Shown here: positions 16,880 through 23,774 of the stretch, piece by piece
Layout: each line of letters starts with the position of its first letter
How positions within the stretch are numbered: position 1 is the first letter of the stretch
NCBI GenBank assembly: GCA_003343995.1
Contig: QAKE01000058.1
Coordinates: 1-64,000 of the forward strand
Direction of reading: 5' to 3'
Length of the DNA stretch: 64,000 bases
Origin: Bacillota bacterium
Lineage (GTDB): Bacteria > Bacillota > Clostridia > Christensenellales > Borkfalkiaceae
The notes under the pieces: generated by a model
What the model was told of the DNA's origin: nothing
Database searches by the model: none
The model's input: only the letters and a program-made list of their open reading frames with translations
Position numbers and translations under genes: made by a program

Positions 16880-17653
16880 ATGAAAGGCAAGGTGGTTATC
16901 TGCGGCGTGAACACGTCGGTGCTGCCCCTCGTAAAAGAGGAGGACGGCGAGCGGCTGATGCGCGCGATCAAGGCGGGCGACGCCGCCGCGCGGGAGGAGT
17001 TCATCATCGGCAATATGCGGCTGGTGCTCTCCATCATCAAGCGTTTTTGGGCGAAAAAAGCCAATTCCGACGATATTTTTCAGGCGGGTTGTATCGGACT
17101 TATCAAATCCATCGATAATTTCGATCCCGAAATCGGGGTGAAATTTTCAACCTATGCCGTGCCGATGATCATCGGCGAAATCAAGCGCTTTTTGCGGGAC
17201 GTCAACTCGCTGCGCATTTCGCGCAGTATCCGCGACACCGCGTATCAGGTGCTGAAAACCCGCGGGGAAATCGAACGCGAGGACGAGGAGGCGACGCTGG
17301 AAAAGATCGCCGACAGAATGCACGTGGCGGTTTCCGACGTTTCCTACGCGCTGGACGCCATCTCCGATCCCGTTTCTCTATACGATCCCGTATTCAACAA
17401 GGCGGGCGACACGCTGATGATCATGGATCAGCTGGGCGACGAGCGCAATACCGACGAAAACTGGACGGAGCACGTCGCTTTGGAAACGGCGATGTCGCGG
17501 CTGGGCGATCGGGAAAAACGGATTTTGCGGCTGCGCTACTACGAAGGGAAAACGCAGACGGAAATTTCCGAAGAGGTGGGCATTTCGCAGGCGCAGGTTT
17601 CCCGTTTGGAAAAGAACGCGCTCAAATCCATCAAAAACTGCATCGATTATTAA
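16880..17653 (+). CDS. sigG: RNA polymerase sporulation sigma factor sigma-G
   Basis: A 257-residue late forespore sigma factor. Region 2 is well preserved (NMRLVLSIIKRFW, IFQAGCIGLIKSIDNF, KFSTYAVPMIIGEIKRFLRD) and region 4 ends with EEVGISQAQVSRLEKNALK. The conserved N-terminal part containing NTSVLPLVKEE is typical of sigma-G and distinguishes it from sigma-F; it lacks a pro-sequence. It directs late forespore genes such as those for spore DNA protection. The ATG follows AAGGAGGCG. It is followed by ylmC, the clostridial arrangement, but not preceded by sigE as is usual. Confidence 0.96.
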   Translation: MKGKVVICGVNTSVLPLVKEEDGERLMRAIKAGDAAAREEFIIGNMRLVLSIIKRFWAKKANSDDIFQAGCIGLIKSIDNFDPEIGVKFSTYAVPMIIGEIKRFLRDVNSLRISRSIRDTAYQVLKTRGEIEREDEEATLEKIADRMHVAVSDVSYALDAISDPVSLYDPVFNKAGDTLMIMDQLGDERNTDENWTEHVALETAMSRLGDREKRILRLRYYEGKTQTEISEEVGISQAQVSRLEKNALKSIKNCIDY

Positions 17654-17660
17654 AAATGAA

Positions 17661-17692
17661 AAAGAAGGGCAAGCTGTCGTTTGTCCTTCTTT
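17661..17692 (+). terminator. Likely terminator after sigG
   Basis: AAAGAAGGGCAA (from 17661) pairs with TTTGTCCTTCTTT (17680-17692) including one G-U pair, loop ~7 nt. The T-rich stretch is part of the stem, so termination may be partial and permit expression of ylmC. Confidence 0.5.
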
Positions 17693-17747
17693 CGCGTTCC
17701 TCGGCAAAATCCGTCATATATCGCGCGGCGGCGGCATAGGTTGAAAT

Positions 17748-18089
17748 ATGGAAATTTCGTACAGTGAATTGCGGGAACGCGATGTGATCAACGTAACGGA
17801 CGGCAGAAGTCTGGGCAGAGTGTGCGATTTGGTGTTCACTTATCCCGACGGCATCGTGTGCGGTATCGTCGTGCCGGGGCGTAAACGGGGCTTTCCTTGG
17901 TTCCGCCCGTGCAATAACGATATTTTTATCGATTTGGAGCAGGTGCAGAAAATCGGCAAGGACGTCATTCTGGTCAATCTGAACTATTCCCACCAGCCGC
18001 GCCCGAACAAGGACTGCCACCGCATCAAGGGCAGGGATGACGAGGAAAAGCCGCGCCGCAGCCGCATCGATATGAACGATTACGAATAA
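17748..18089 (+). CDS. ylmC: YlmC/YmxH-family PRC-barrel protein
   Basis: A 113-residue protein. The first ~80 residues form a PRC-barrel with the family pattern LRERDVINVTDGRSLG and a following GRKRGFPWFRPCNNDIFI; the tail is charged and contains DDEEKPRRSR. YlmC/YmxH proteins are found in spore formers, often beside sigG, and are linked to sporulation, but their biochemical function is unknown. The ribosome site is AGGTTGA. The context next to sigG is the main support for the assignment to this sporulation-linked subgroup. Confidence 0.88.
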   Translation: MEISYSELRERDVINVTDGRSLGRVCDLVFTYPDGIVCGIVVPGRKRGFPWFRPCNNDIFIDLEQVQKIGKDVILVNLNYSHQPRPNKDCHRIKGRDDEEKPRRSRIDMNDYE

Positions 18090-18096
18090 CCTGCGC

Positions 18097-18125
18097 TTGA
18101 CTTATAAAAAGAAAAATGCTACAAT
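18097..18125 (+). promoter_or_regulatory. Sigma-A promoter of argH
   Basis: TTGACT (18097-18102), 17-bp spacer, TACAAT (18120-18125), immediately after the ylmC stop. No clear ARG box was seen here. Confidence 0.75.
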
Positions 18126-18142
18126 GTTTTTAGGTGAATATT

Positions 18143-19528
18143 ATGGAAACGATGTGGGCAGGAAGATTTAAAAAACAGATCAGCGAAATGACGAACGACT
18201 TCAACGCGTCGATCAAAATCGACGGCAGAATGTTCGAAGAGGATATTCGGGGCAGTATGGCGCACGCGGCGATGCTCGGCGCGCAGGGCATCATCCCCGA
18301 AGGGGAAGCGGACAAGCTCATCGCGGGGCTTTCGGAAATTTTATCGGATTTGAAAAGCGGAAAGCTGAAAATCGACGAACGCGCGGAGGACATCCACATG
18401 TTCGTCGAGGCGGAGCTGACCAAGCGGCTGGGGGAAACGGGCAAGCGCCTGCACACCGCGCGCAGCCGTAACGATCAGGTCGCGCTCGACAACCGTCTTT
18501 ACGCGATGAAGGAAATTTCGGCGGTGCAGGAAGAACTTCTGGGGCTGCTTTCCGTCATCGAAACGCTGGCGGAGGACAATAAGGAAACCGTTATGGCGGG
18601 CTATACGCATTTGCAGCGCGCTCAGCCCGTTACATTCGCGCACCATCTGCTCGCATACGCCGCCATGTTCATGCGCGATTTCGACAGGCTTTCCGACGTA
18701 AAAAAACGCACCAACGTTCTGCCGCTCGGTTCGTGCGCGCTGGCGGGCACCACACATCCCATCGACCGTTTTGCCGTGGCGAAGTCGCTCGGCTTCGACG
18801 ACGTGTGTTTCAACAGCATGGACGGCGTTTCGGACAGGGATTTCGTGCTGGAATTTGCCGCCGCGCTCGCCGTCGTCATGACGCATCTTTCGCGGCTCAG
18901 CGAAGAGGTGATTTTGTGGTGCAGCTGGGAGTTTAAATTTCTGGAACTCGACGACGCTTACGCCACCGGTTCGAGCATTATGCCGCAGAAAAAAAATCCC
19001 GATATTTCCGAGCTCGTACGCGGAAAAACCGGCAGGGTTTACGGCAACTTGATGGCGCTTTTAACGGTGATGAAGGGGCTTCCGCTTGCCTACAACAAGG
19101 ACATGCAGGAGGACAAGGAAAACCTTTTCGACTCGGTGGACACCGTAAAAACCTGTCTTGCCATCACGGCGGAAATGCTGCGCACTTCCACCGTGCGGAA
19201 GGATAACATGTATAAAGCGGGGCAGAAGGGCTTTATCAACGCGACCGACGTTGCCGACTATCTCGTCAAGAAGGGCGAACCTTTCCGTTCCGCATATAAA
19301 ATCACCGGCGAACTCGTCGCGCTGGCTATCGAAAAAAACGCCGCGTTGGACGATTTGCCGCTGGCGGATTACCGCAGATTTTCCCCGCTGTTTGACGAGG
19401 ATATTTACGAGGAAATCGATTTGAAAACGTGCGTAAAAAAGCGCACTTCCTACGGCGGACCCGCAAGGGAATCGGTGGAAAAGCAGCTCGAAATCGTAAG
19501 AAATTTTATCTCGTCCCATAGGGTATGA
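18143..19528 (+). CDS. argH: Argininosuccinate lyase
   Basis: A 461-residue cytoplasmic enzyme that splits argininosuccinate into arginine and fumarate, the last step of arginine synthesis. The fumarase/aspartase superfamily signature GSSIMPQKKNPD is intact, as are HTARSRNDQV and AGYTHLQRAQP (catalytic region). The ATG at 18143 (METMWAGRFKK) is chosen over a GTG nine bases upstream because TAGGTGA then serves as ribosome site. It stands alone, 29 kb from the argGCJBDF operon, with its own promoter and a strong terminator. Confidence 0.97.
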   Translation: METMWAGRFKKQISEMTNDFNASIKIDGRMFEEDIRGSMAHAAMLGAQGIIPEGEADKLIAGLSEILSDLKSGKLKIDERAEDIHMFVEAELTKRLGETGKRLHTARSRNDQVALDNRLYAMKEISAVQEELLGLLSVIETLAEDNKETVMAGYTHLQRAQPVTFAHHLLAYAAMFMRDFDRLSDVKKRTNVLPLGSCALAGTTHPIDRFAVAKSLGFDDVCFNSMDGVSDRDFVLEFAAALAVVMTHLSRLSEEVILWCSWEFKFLELDDAYATGSSIMPQKKNPDISELVRGKTGRVYGNLMALLTVMKGLPLAYNKDMQEDKENLFDSVDTVKTCLAITAEMLRTSTVRKDNMYKAGQKGFINATDVADYLVKKGEPFRSAYKITGELVALAIEKNAALDDLPLADYRRFSPLFDEDIYEEIDLKTCVKKRTSYGGPARESVEKQLEIVRNFISSHRV

Positions 19529-19624
19529 ATAGAAAATCCAGATCAATTGCGGCAAATATAAAGATAGCTTAAAATATCAGTATTTTTCTGATAATTTTAT
19601 AAATAATTCCATATCATAAAAGAG

Positions 19625-19667
19625 CGCCGCCCCGCAAATGTTTCCGTTTGCGGGGCGGCGTTTTTTT
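19625..19667. terminator. Strong bidirectional terminator
   Basis: A 14-bp stem, CGCCGCCCCGCAAA (19625-19638) with its complement (19647-19660), followed by seven T. It lies between the convergent ends of argH and the thioesterase gene. Confidence 0.93.
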
Positions 19668-19676
19668 CAGTTTGTT

Positions 19677-20204
19677 TTAATCGTTAAAGAACGTATCGTT
19701 TTTAATTTCCATCGTTTCGGGAATTTCGCTTTCCACGTAAAACCAATTATTTTCGTCCAAGCGTCCGCCGTCGCAGATTTTCGTAATATCGCACTTTACG
19801 TAAGTGCCCTTCGCGGTCGCTAAAATTTCGCCTTGCTCGTTTTCGATAAAGCCTTCGGCGATGTACATTCTGCTGGTGTCGCGGGTAACTTTGCCGACGC
19901 ATTTTGTCGGCACGTCGAGGGGAACGGGCTTTTTATAGCGCACCGTCAATTCGCCCGTTACCGCCCAGACGTCGGGCGCGCCGATCTGCACCGCTCTGCC
20001 GAGCGTTTCGTCCAGCAGTGCGCAGATCATGCCGCCGTGCATGCGGTTGGGGTAGCTTTGATGAATGTCCTTCGGCGCGGTGATCCCGACCATCAAACCG
20101 TTTTCAAGTTCGTAAAACACGCTTTTCAGCGACGCGTCGTTTTTCGTGCCGCATACGATGCACATATCGGAATTGTTCTGTTTTTTAAGAATTCTATATT
20201 GCAT
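19677..20204 (-). CDS. Hot-dog fold thioesterase (4HBT/PaaI-like)
   Basis: A 175-residue protein with the hot-dog core between residues ~35 and 140. The key motif is NRMHGGMICALLDE, in which HGG and the following Asp/Glu form the acyl-CoA thioesterase active site of the PaaI type, followed by the strand GELTVRYKKPVPL. Its substrate is unknown. A CIVCGTKN stretch near the N-terminus has two cysteines that could bind a metal. The ribosome site is AGGTGA. It is the last gene of a minus-strand run with the flavin reductase 25 bp upstream. Confidence 0.85.
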   Translation of the reverse strand: MQYRILKKQNNSDMCIVCGTKNDASLKSVFYELENGLMVGITAPKDIHQSYPNRMHGGMICALLDETLGRAVQIGAPDVWAVTGELTVRYKKPVPLDVPTKCVGKVTRDTSRMYIAEGFIENEQGEILATAKGTYVKCDITKICDGGRLDENNWFYVESEIPETMEIKNDTFFND

Positions 20205-20229
20205 TTCTTCACCTTTTTTTCGTCCGTTT

Positions 20230-20847
20230 TCAGCGGGCGAAATTCGTTTTTATTTTCTTTTCCGCCGCGGGTTTTGCGATTTTGCTTTCCGCCGTAACCT
20301 TCAAAAAATACGCCATGTTTCTGCCGAGAAGGCGCATGGTCTGCAATCCTTCGAGGTCCTGTTCCACCTCCGCGGGGGAGTTGCCGTGCACTTGATTCCA
20401 ATAATTCGATCCGGCTACGAACATGTTGGAAATCAAGAGGTATTTGTTGAGCTCGTCGAAAGTCGCGCTGTTGCCGCCCCGCCGCGCGGAAACGACGCTC
20501 GCGCCGATCTTATGCTCGAAAATGCTTCTGTTTGCGCAAAACAAGCGGTCCAAAAAGGAAATCATCGTGCCGTTCGCGGAGGCGAAATATACGGGGCTGC
20601 CGATTACGACGCCGTCGCAGTCCTTCATGATGTCGATGGCGTCGTTCACGCTGTCGTCGATCACGCAGCGGTGCGAAACGGAGCATCCGCCGCAGGCAAG
20701 GCAGCCGTGCTTCACGCGGTTTCCCGCGCCCACGTCTAAAAATACGCTGTCAACGCCCTCATCTTTCAATGCCGCCGCCACTTCCTTCAGCGCGCGTTTG
20801 GTGCATCCGTTTTCGTGCGGACTGCCGTTTATCATCAAAACCTTCAT
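20230..20847 (-). CDS. Flavodoxin-fold NAD(P)H-dependent FMN reductase-like protein
   Basis: A 205-residue protein of the NADPH-dependent FMN reductase/iron-sulfur flavoprotein group. It starts with the flavin-phosphate loop MINGSPHENGCT, followed by GCLACGGC, a compact cysteine cluster typical of iron-sulfur flavoproteins of anaerobes, and GSPVYFASANG for the isoalloxazine site. It probably transfers electrons in the cytoplasm; the physiological partner is not evident. AAGGAGA precedes the ATG. It is the middle gene of the minus-strand run beginning with the radical SAM activase. Confidence 0.88.
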   Translation of the reverse strand: MKVLMINGSPHENGCTKRALKEVAAALKDEGVDSVFLDVGAGNRVKHGCLACGGCSVSHRCVIDDSVNDAIDIMKDCDGVVIGSPVYFASANGTMISFLDRLFCANRSIFEHKIGASVVSARRGGNSATFDELNKYLLISNMFVAGSNYWNQVHGNSPAEVEQDLEGLQTMRLLGRNMAYFLKVTAESKIAKPAAEKKIKTNFAR

Positions 20848-20874
20848 TTCTATTCTCCTTTATCTATAATGTTT

Positions 20875-21567
20875 TCAATATCCTCTCAGCGCAACGTACT
20901 CGATTTTCCGTTCGGCGATGGACTGAAAGGTCTTTGCCGTTGCCTCGTCGATTTCGTGCAAATCGTTGCGGATGCAGTTGCCGCTGTCCTTAAAATGCTG
21001 CAAAAAATACCGTTTCGCGCCGCTCAGCCATTCGGCAATTTCCTCGATATCTTCCCGCGTTATGTATTCTTTGACCAGCGTGGTGCGGAACTCATAGGGA
21101 ACGAGCCCTTTTTTAAGCAGGGAAACGCTTTCTTCCACGGGGGCGAGGTCGAAGTTTTTCACGTCCACCGTTTCGGCATAGCGTTTTTTGCTGTTTTTGA
21201 TGTCCATGGCGATATAATCGACGATTTTTTCTTCGATAAACTCTGCCAGAATTTCGGGGCGCGTGCCGTTGGAGTCGAGCTTGACTTCATAGCCGATTTC
21301 CCGTACTTTCAAAATAAAGTCCTTTAAATCGGGCATCAGCGTCGGTTCTCCGCCGGTGATCGCCACGCCCTGCAAAACGCCCTTGCGCTTTTTCAGATAG
21401 TCGAAAATTTCCCCTTCGGAAAGCGCGCCCTGCCCTGCGGGATCGAGCACCAGCGGCGCGTTGTGGCAGTATGGGCAGCGGAAGTTGCACCCGCCGGTAA
21501 ATACCGTGGCGGAGATGTGATTGTCGAAATCGACGAGCGAAAGTTTTTCCATTCCTAAAATTTTCAT
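20875..21567 (-). CDS. Radical SAM activating enzyme, anaerobic ribonucleotide reductase-activase (NrdG2)-like
   Basis: A 230-residue radical SAM protein with cluster motif CNFRCPYCHN at about residue 27 after the family start MEKLSLVDFDNHISATVFTGG, and the SAM-binding GGEP. This type is annotated as anaerobic ribonucleoside-triphosphate reductase activase or glycyl-radical-enzyme activase. No nrdD or other glycyl radical enzyme is in the window. MKILGMEKLSLVDF matches the usual N-terminus. No Shine-Dalgarno precedes it; instead a sigma-A promoter ends 6 nt before ATG, suggesting a leaderless message. Confidence 0.88.
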   Translation of the reverse strand: MKILGMEKLSLVDFDNHISATVFTGGCNFRCPYCHNAPLVLDPAGQGALSEGEIFDYLKKRKGVLQGVAITGGEPTLMPDLKDFILKVREIGYEVKLDSNGTRPEILAEFIEEKIVDYIAMDIKNSKKRYAETVDVKNFDLAPVEESVSLLKKGLVPYEFRTTLVKEYITREDIEEIAEWLSGAKRYFLQHFKDSGNCIRNDLHEIDEATAKTFQSIAERKIEYVALRGY

Positions 21568-21573
21568 AAGGAT

Positions 21574-21602
21574 ATTGTAGCACAAAACGCCGTTTAAGAC
21601 AA
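21574..21602 (-). promoter_or_regulatory. Promoter of the radical SAM gene, predicted to give a leaderless mRNA
   Basis: On the minus strand TTGTCT (complement 21597-21602), 17-bp spacer, TACAAT (complement 21574-21579). Only six bases separate the -10 box from the ATG at 21567, so the A of the start codon is the expected first transcribed base. Confidence 0.7.
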
Positions 21603-21689
21603 CCGTTCGCAAGGAAAAACAAAAGGAAATTCTATCCTCTGCCGCTTGCCGCGCGGGCAATATTTTCCGCGCGTTTGCCTTTCAAACGC

Positions 21690-21718
21690 TTGCATTTCGG
21701 CGGGAAATGGGGTACAAT
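21690..21718 (+). promoter_or_regulatory. Sigma-A promoter of gpmI
   Basis: TTGCAT (21690-21695), 17-bp spacer, TACAAT (21713-21718). Confidence 0.75.
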
Positions 21719-21752
21719 ATTGTGGAAAAAATCAAGCGTACGGAGAGAAAAA

Positions 21753-23291
21753 ATGAACAAACCCAACATGATCATCATAATGGACGGCTACGGCGTCGGC
21801 AAGGCGGGCAAAGGCAACGCCATCGAAACGGCGGGCAGTCCCAACATAAAACGGCTGATGAAAGAGTATCCTTCCGCCCTTCTGGGGGCGAGCGGCATGG
21901 ACGTCGGACTGCCCGACGGACAGATGGGCAACAGCGAGGTGGGGCACCTCAACATGGGCGCGGGCAGAATCGTCTATCAGGAGCTTACGCGCATCACCAA
22001 GGAAATCGCCGACGGCGAATTTTTCAAGAACGGCGCGCTCAACGCCGCGATGGACAGCGCGCTGAAAAACGGCAAAAAACTGCACCTTTACGGTCTGCTT
22101 TCCACCGGCGGCGTGCATTCGCACATCACGCATCTTTACGCGCTTTTGCGCCTTGCGAAGGAAAAGGGGATAAAGGAAGTTTACGTACATTGCTTTTTGG
22201 ACGGGCGCGACGTTTCCCCGACTTCGGGCGCGGGCTTCGTGCGCGATTTGCAGGCGGAAATGCAAAAAATCGGTGCGGGCAAGATCGCGTCGGTGGGCGG
22301 CAGATATTACGTGATGGACCGCGATAGCCGCTGGGACCGCGTGGAAAAAGCCTACGATATGTTCACGCTGGGCAACGGCGAACAGGCGAGCGATCCCGCC
22401 GCGTATATCGAAAGCTCTTATGAAAAGGGCGTTACCGACGAATTTATGCTGCCGGCGAACGTGACGGAAAACGGCAAGGCGATCGGACTCATCGAAGAGG
22501 GCGATTCCGTCATCTTCTTCAATTTCCGTCCCGACAGGGCGCGGCAGATCACCCGCGCGATGACGGAGGCGTCTTTCGACGGCTTCACCCGTAAAACGGG
22601 CTTTTTGAACCCCGTTTACGTGTGTTTCACGCAGTACGACGCGTCGCTCAAAAACCTTTCGGTGGCGTTCAAGCCGCAATCGCTCGACAACACCCTCGGC
22701 GAATATATCTCCAAGCTCGGCATGCGCCAGCTGCGCATTGCGGAAACGGAAAAATACGCGCACGTAACGTTCTTTTTCAACGGCGGCGTGGAAGCGCCCA
22801 ACGCGGGGGAGGACCGCGACCTCATCCCCTCGCCGAAAGTCGCCACCTACGATTTGCAGCCGGAGATGAGCGCGCCCGCCGTGACGGAAAAGGTGCTCGA
22901 GGAAATCGACAAGGATATTTACGACGTCATCATTCTGAATTTTGCAAACTGCGATATGGTCGGTCATACCGGCGTGATCCCCGCGGCGGTCAAGGCGGTA
23001 GAAACGGTGGATAACTGCGTGCAAAAGATTATCGGCAAGGTGCTCGAAAAGGGCGGCGCGGCGCTGGTGACCGCCGATCACGGCAACGCCGATAAAATGC
23101 TCGACGAGGAGGAAAAGCCCTTTACCGCGCATTCCACAAACAAGGTGCCTTTTATCGTGGTTTCCGACGAACTGAAGAACGCGAAACTGCGCGAAGGCGG
23201 CGTTTTGGCGGATATCGCGCCCACGCTGCTCGACGCGATGGGCATTGCTGTGCCCGCGGAAATGACGGGAAAAACCCTTCTCATACGCTAA
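21753..23291 (+). CDS. gpmI: 2,3-bisphosphoglycerate-independent phosphoglycerate mutase
   Basis: A 512-residue manganese-dependent enzyme of glycolysis that interconverts 3- and 2-phosphoglycerate via a phosphoserine. It belongs to the alkaline phosphatase superfamily: N-terminal metal motif IIIMDGYG, the phosphorylated Ser61 in GQMGNSEVGH, HCFLDGRD and, at the C-terminal metal site, TADHGNADKM followed by AHSTNKVPF. Length is typical. The ATG at 21753 follows CGGAGAG. It stands as a single gene behind its own promoter; the next gene, secG, also has its own promoter. Confidence 0.97.
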   Translation: MNKPNMIIIMDGYGVGKAGKGNAIETAGSPNIKRLMKEYPSALLGASGMDVGLPDGQMGNSEVGHLNMGAGRIVYQELTRITKEIADGEFFKNGALNAAMDSALKNGKKLHLYGLLSTGGVHSHITHLYALLRLAKEKGIKEVYVHCFLDGRDVSPTSGAGFVRDLQAEMQKIGAGKIASVGGRYYVMDRDSRWDRVEKAYDMFTLGNGEQASDPAAYIESSYEKGVTDEFMLPANVTENGKAIGLIEEGDSVIFFNFRPDRARQITRAMTEASFDGFTRKTGFLNPVYVCFTQYDASLKNLSVAFKPQSLDNTLGEYISKLGMRQLRIAETEKYAHVTFFFNGGVEAPNAGEDRDLIPSPKVATYDLQPEMSAPAVTEKVLEEIDKDIYDVIILNFANCDMVGHTGVIPAAVKAVETVDNCVQKIIGKVLEKGGAALVTADHGNADKMLDEEEKPFTAHSTNKVPFIVVSDELKNAKLREGGVLADIAPTLLDAMGIAVPAEMTGKTLLIR

Positions 23292-23326
23292 TTTGCGGCC
23301 GATTGGAAAAAATAGGTTAAAAACGC

Positions 23327-23355
23327 TTGATAATTCCGTAAATATGTGTTAGAAT
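23327..23355 (+). promoter_or_regulatory. Sigma-A promoter of secG-rnr
   Basis: TTGATA (23327-23332), 17-bp spacer, TAGAAT (23350-23355). Confidence 0.7.
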
Positions 23356-23416
23356 ACAACCTGTTGCAAGGAATTTGCGGCGTCAGGAATAAAAACAGAC
23401 GAATTCGGAGAAAAAT

Positions 23417-23719
23417 ATGAACGGTATGTTAAACATGCTGCTGAGCAGCGAGAATATCGGCGGAATTTTCGAAATGTTCCCCGTCATCAAAATCATCATG
23501 TTGGTGATCATGTTGCTTTGTGCGATTTTTATCATCTGCGTAGTTTTGTTTCAGCCGAGTAATTCTTCGGGCGTGGGCGCTTTAGGCGGCACGACGGAGA
23601 CGTTTTTAAGTAAGAACAAGGGTAAGACCAACGAAAGCAAGTTGAAAAGACTGACCGTAATCAGCGCGATTATTTTCTGCGTGCTGGCGGTGGCTTTCGC
23701 GATAATGAATTTGTTCTGA
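23417..23719 (+). CDS. secG: Preprotein translocase subunit SecG
   Basis: A 100-residue membrane protein with two hydrophobic segments (~25-45 and ~80-98) joined by a cytoplasmic loop that contains the SecG hallmark, VLFQPSNSSGVGALGG. SecG binds SecYE and aids protein export. The first ~20 residues are longer than in some SecG proteins; a later start is possible, but GGAG lies 7 nt before this ATG. secG-rnr-smpB is a conserved order in Firmicutes and is seen here. Confidence 0.93.
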   Translation: MNGMLNMLLSSENIGGIFEMFPVIKIIMLVIMLLCAIFIICVVLFQPSNSSGVGALGGTTETFLSKNKGKTNESKLKRLTVISAIIFCVLAVAFAIMNLF

Positions 23720-23735
23720 TTAAAGGTGTATGGCA

Positions 23736-23770
23736 GGCTGTTTCCGAACGCGGAAACAGCCTTTTTTTTT
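23736..23770 (+). terminator. Intrinsic terminator between secG and rnr
   Basis: GGCTGTTTCCG (23736-23746) pairs perfectly with CGGAAACAGCC (23751-23761) around the tetraloop AACG, followed by nine T. It ends 4 bp before the proposed rnr start. Confidence 0.9.
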
Positions 23771-23774
23771 GGAT

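Noticed and set aside
17715..17742. Sigma-E-like promoter (CATATA, 14 bp, CATAGGTT) before ylmC
   Set aside because: The supposed -10 box contains the ribosome site and would put the transcript start at the ATG, so the match is more likely chance.
21732..23132. A 466-codon antisense frame across gpmI
   Set aside because: gpmI motifs are complete on the plus strand; the antisense translation has shadow composition and no ribosome site.
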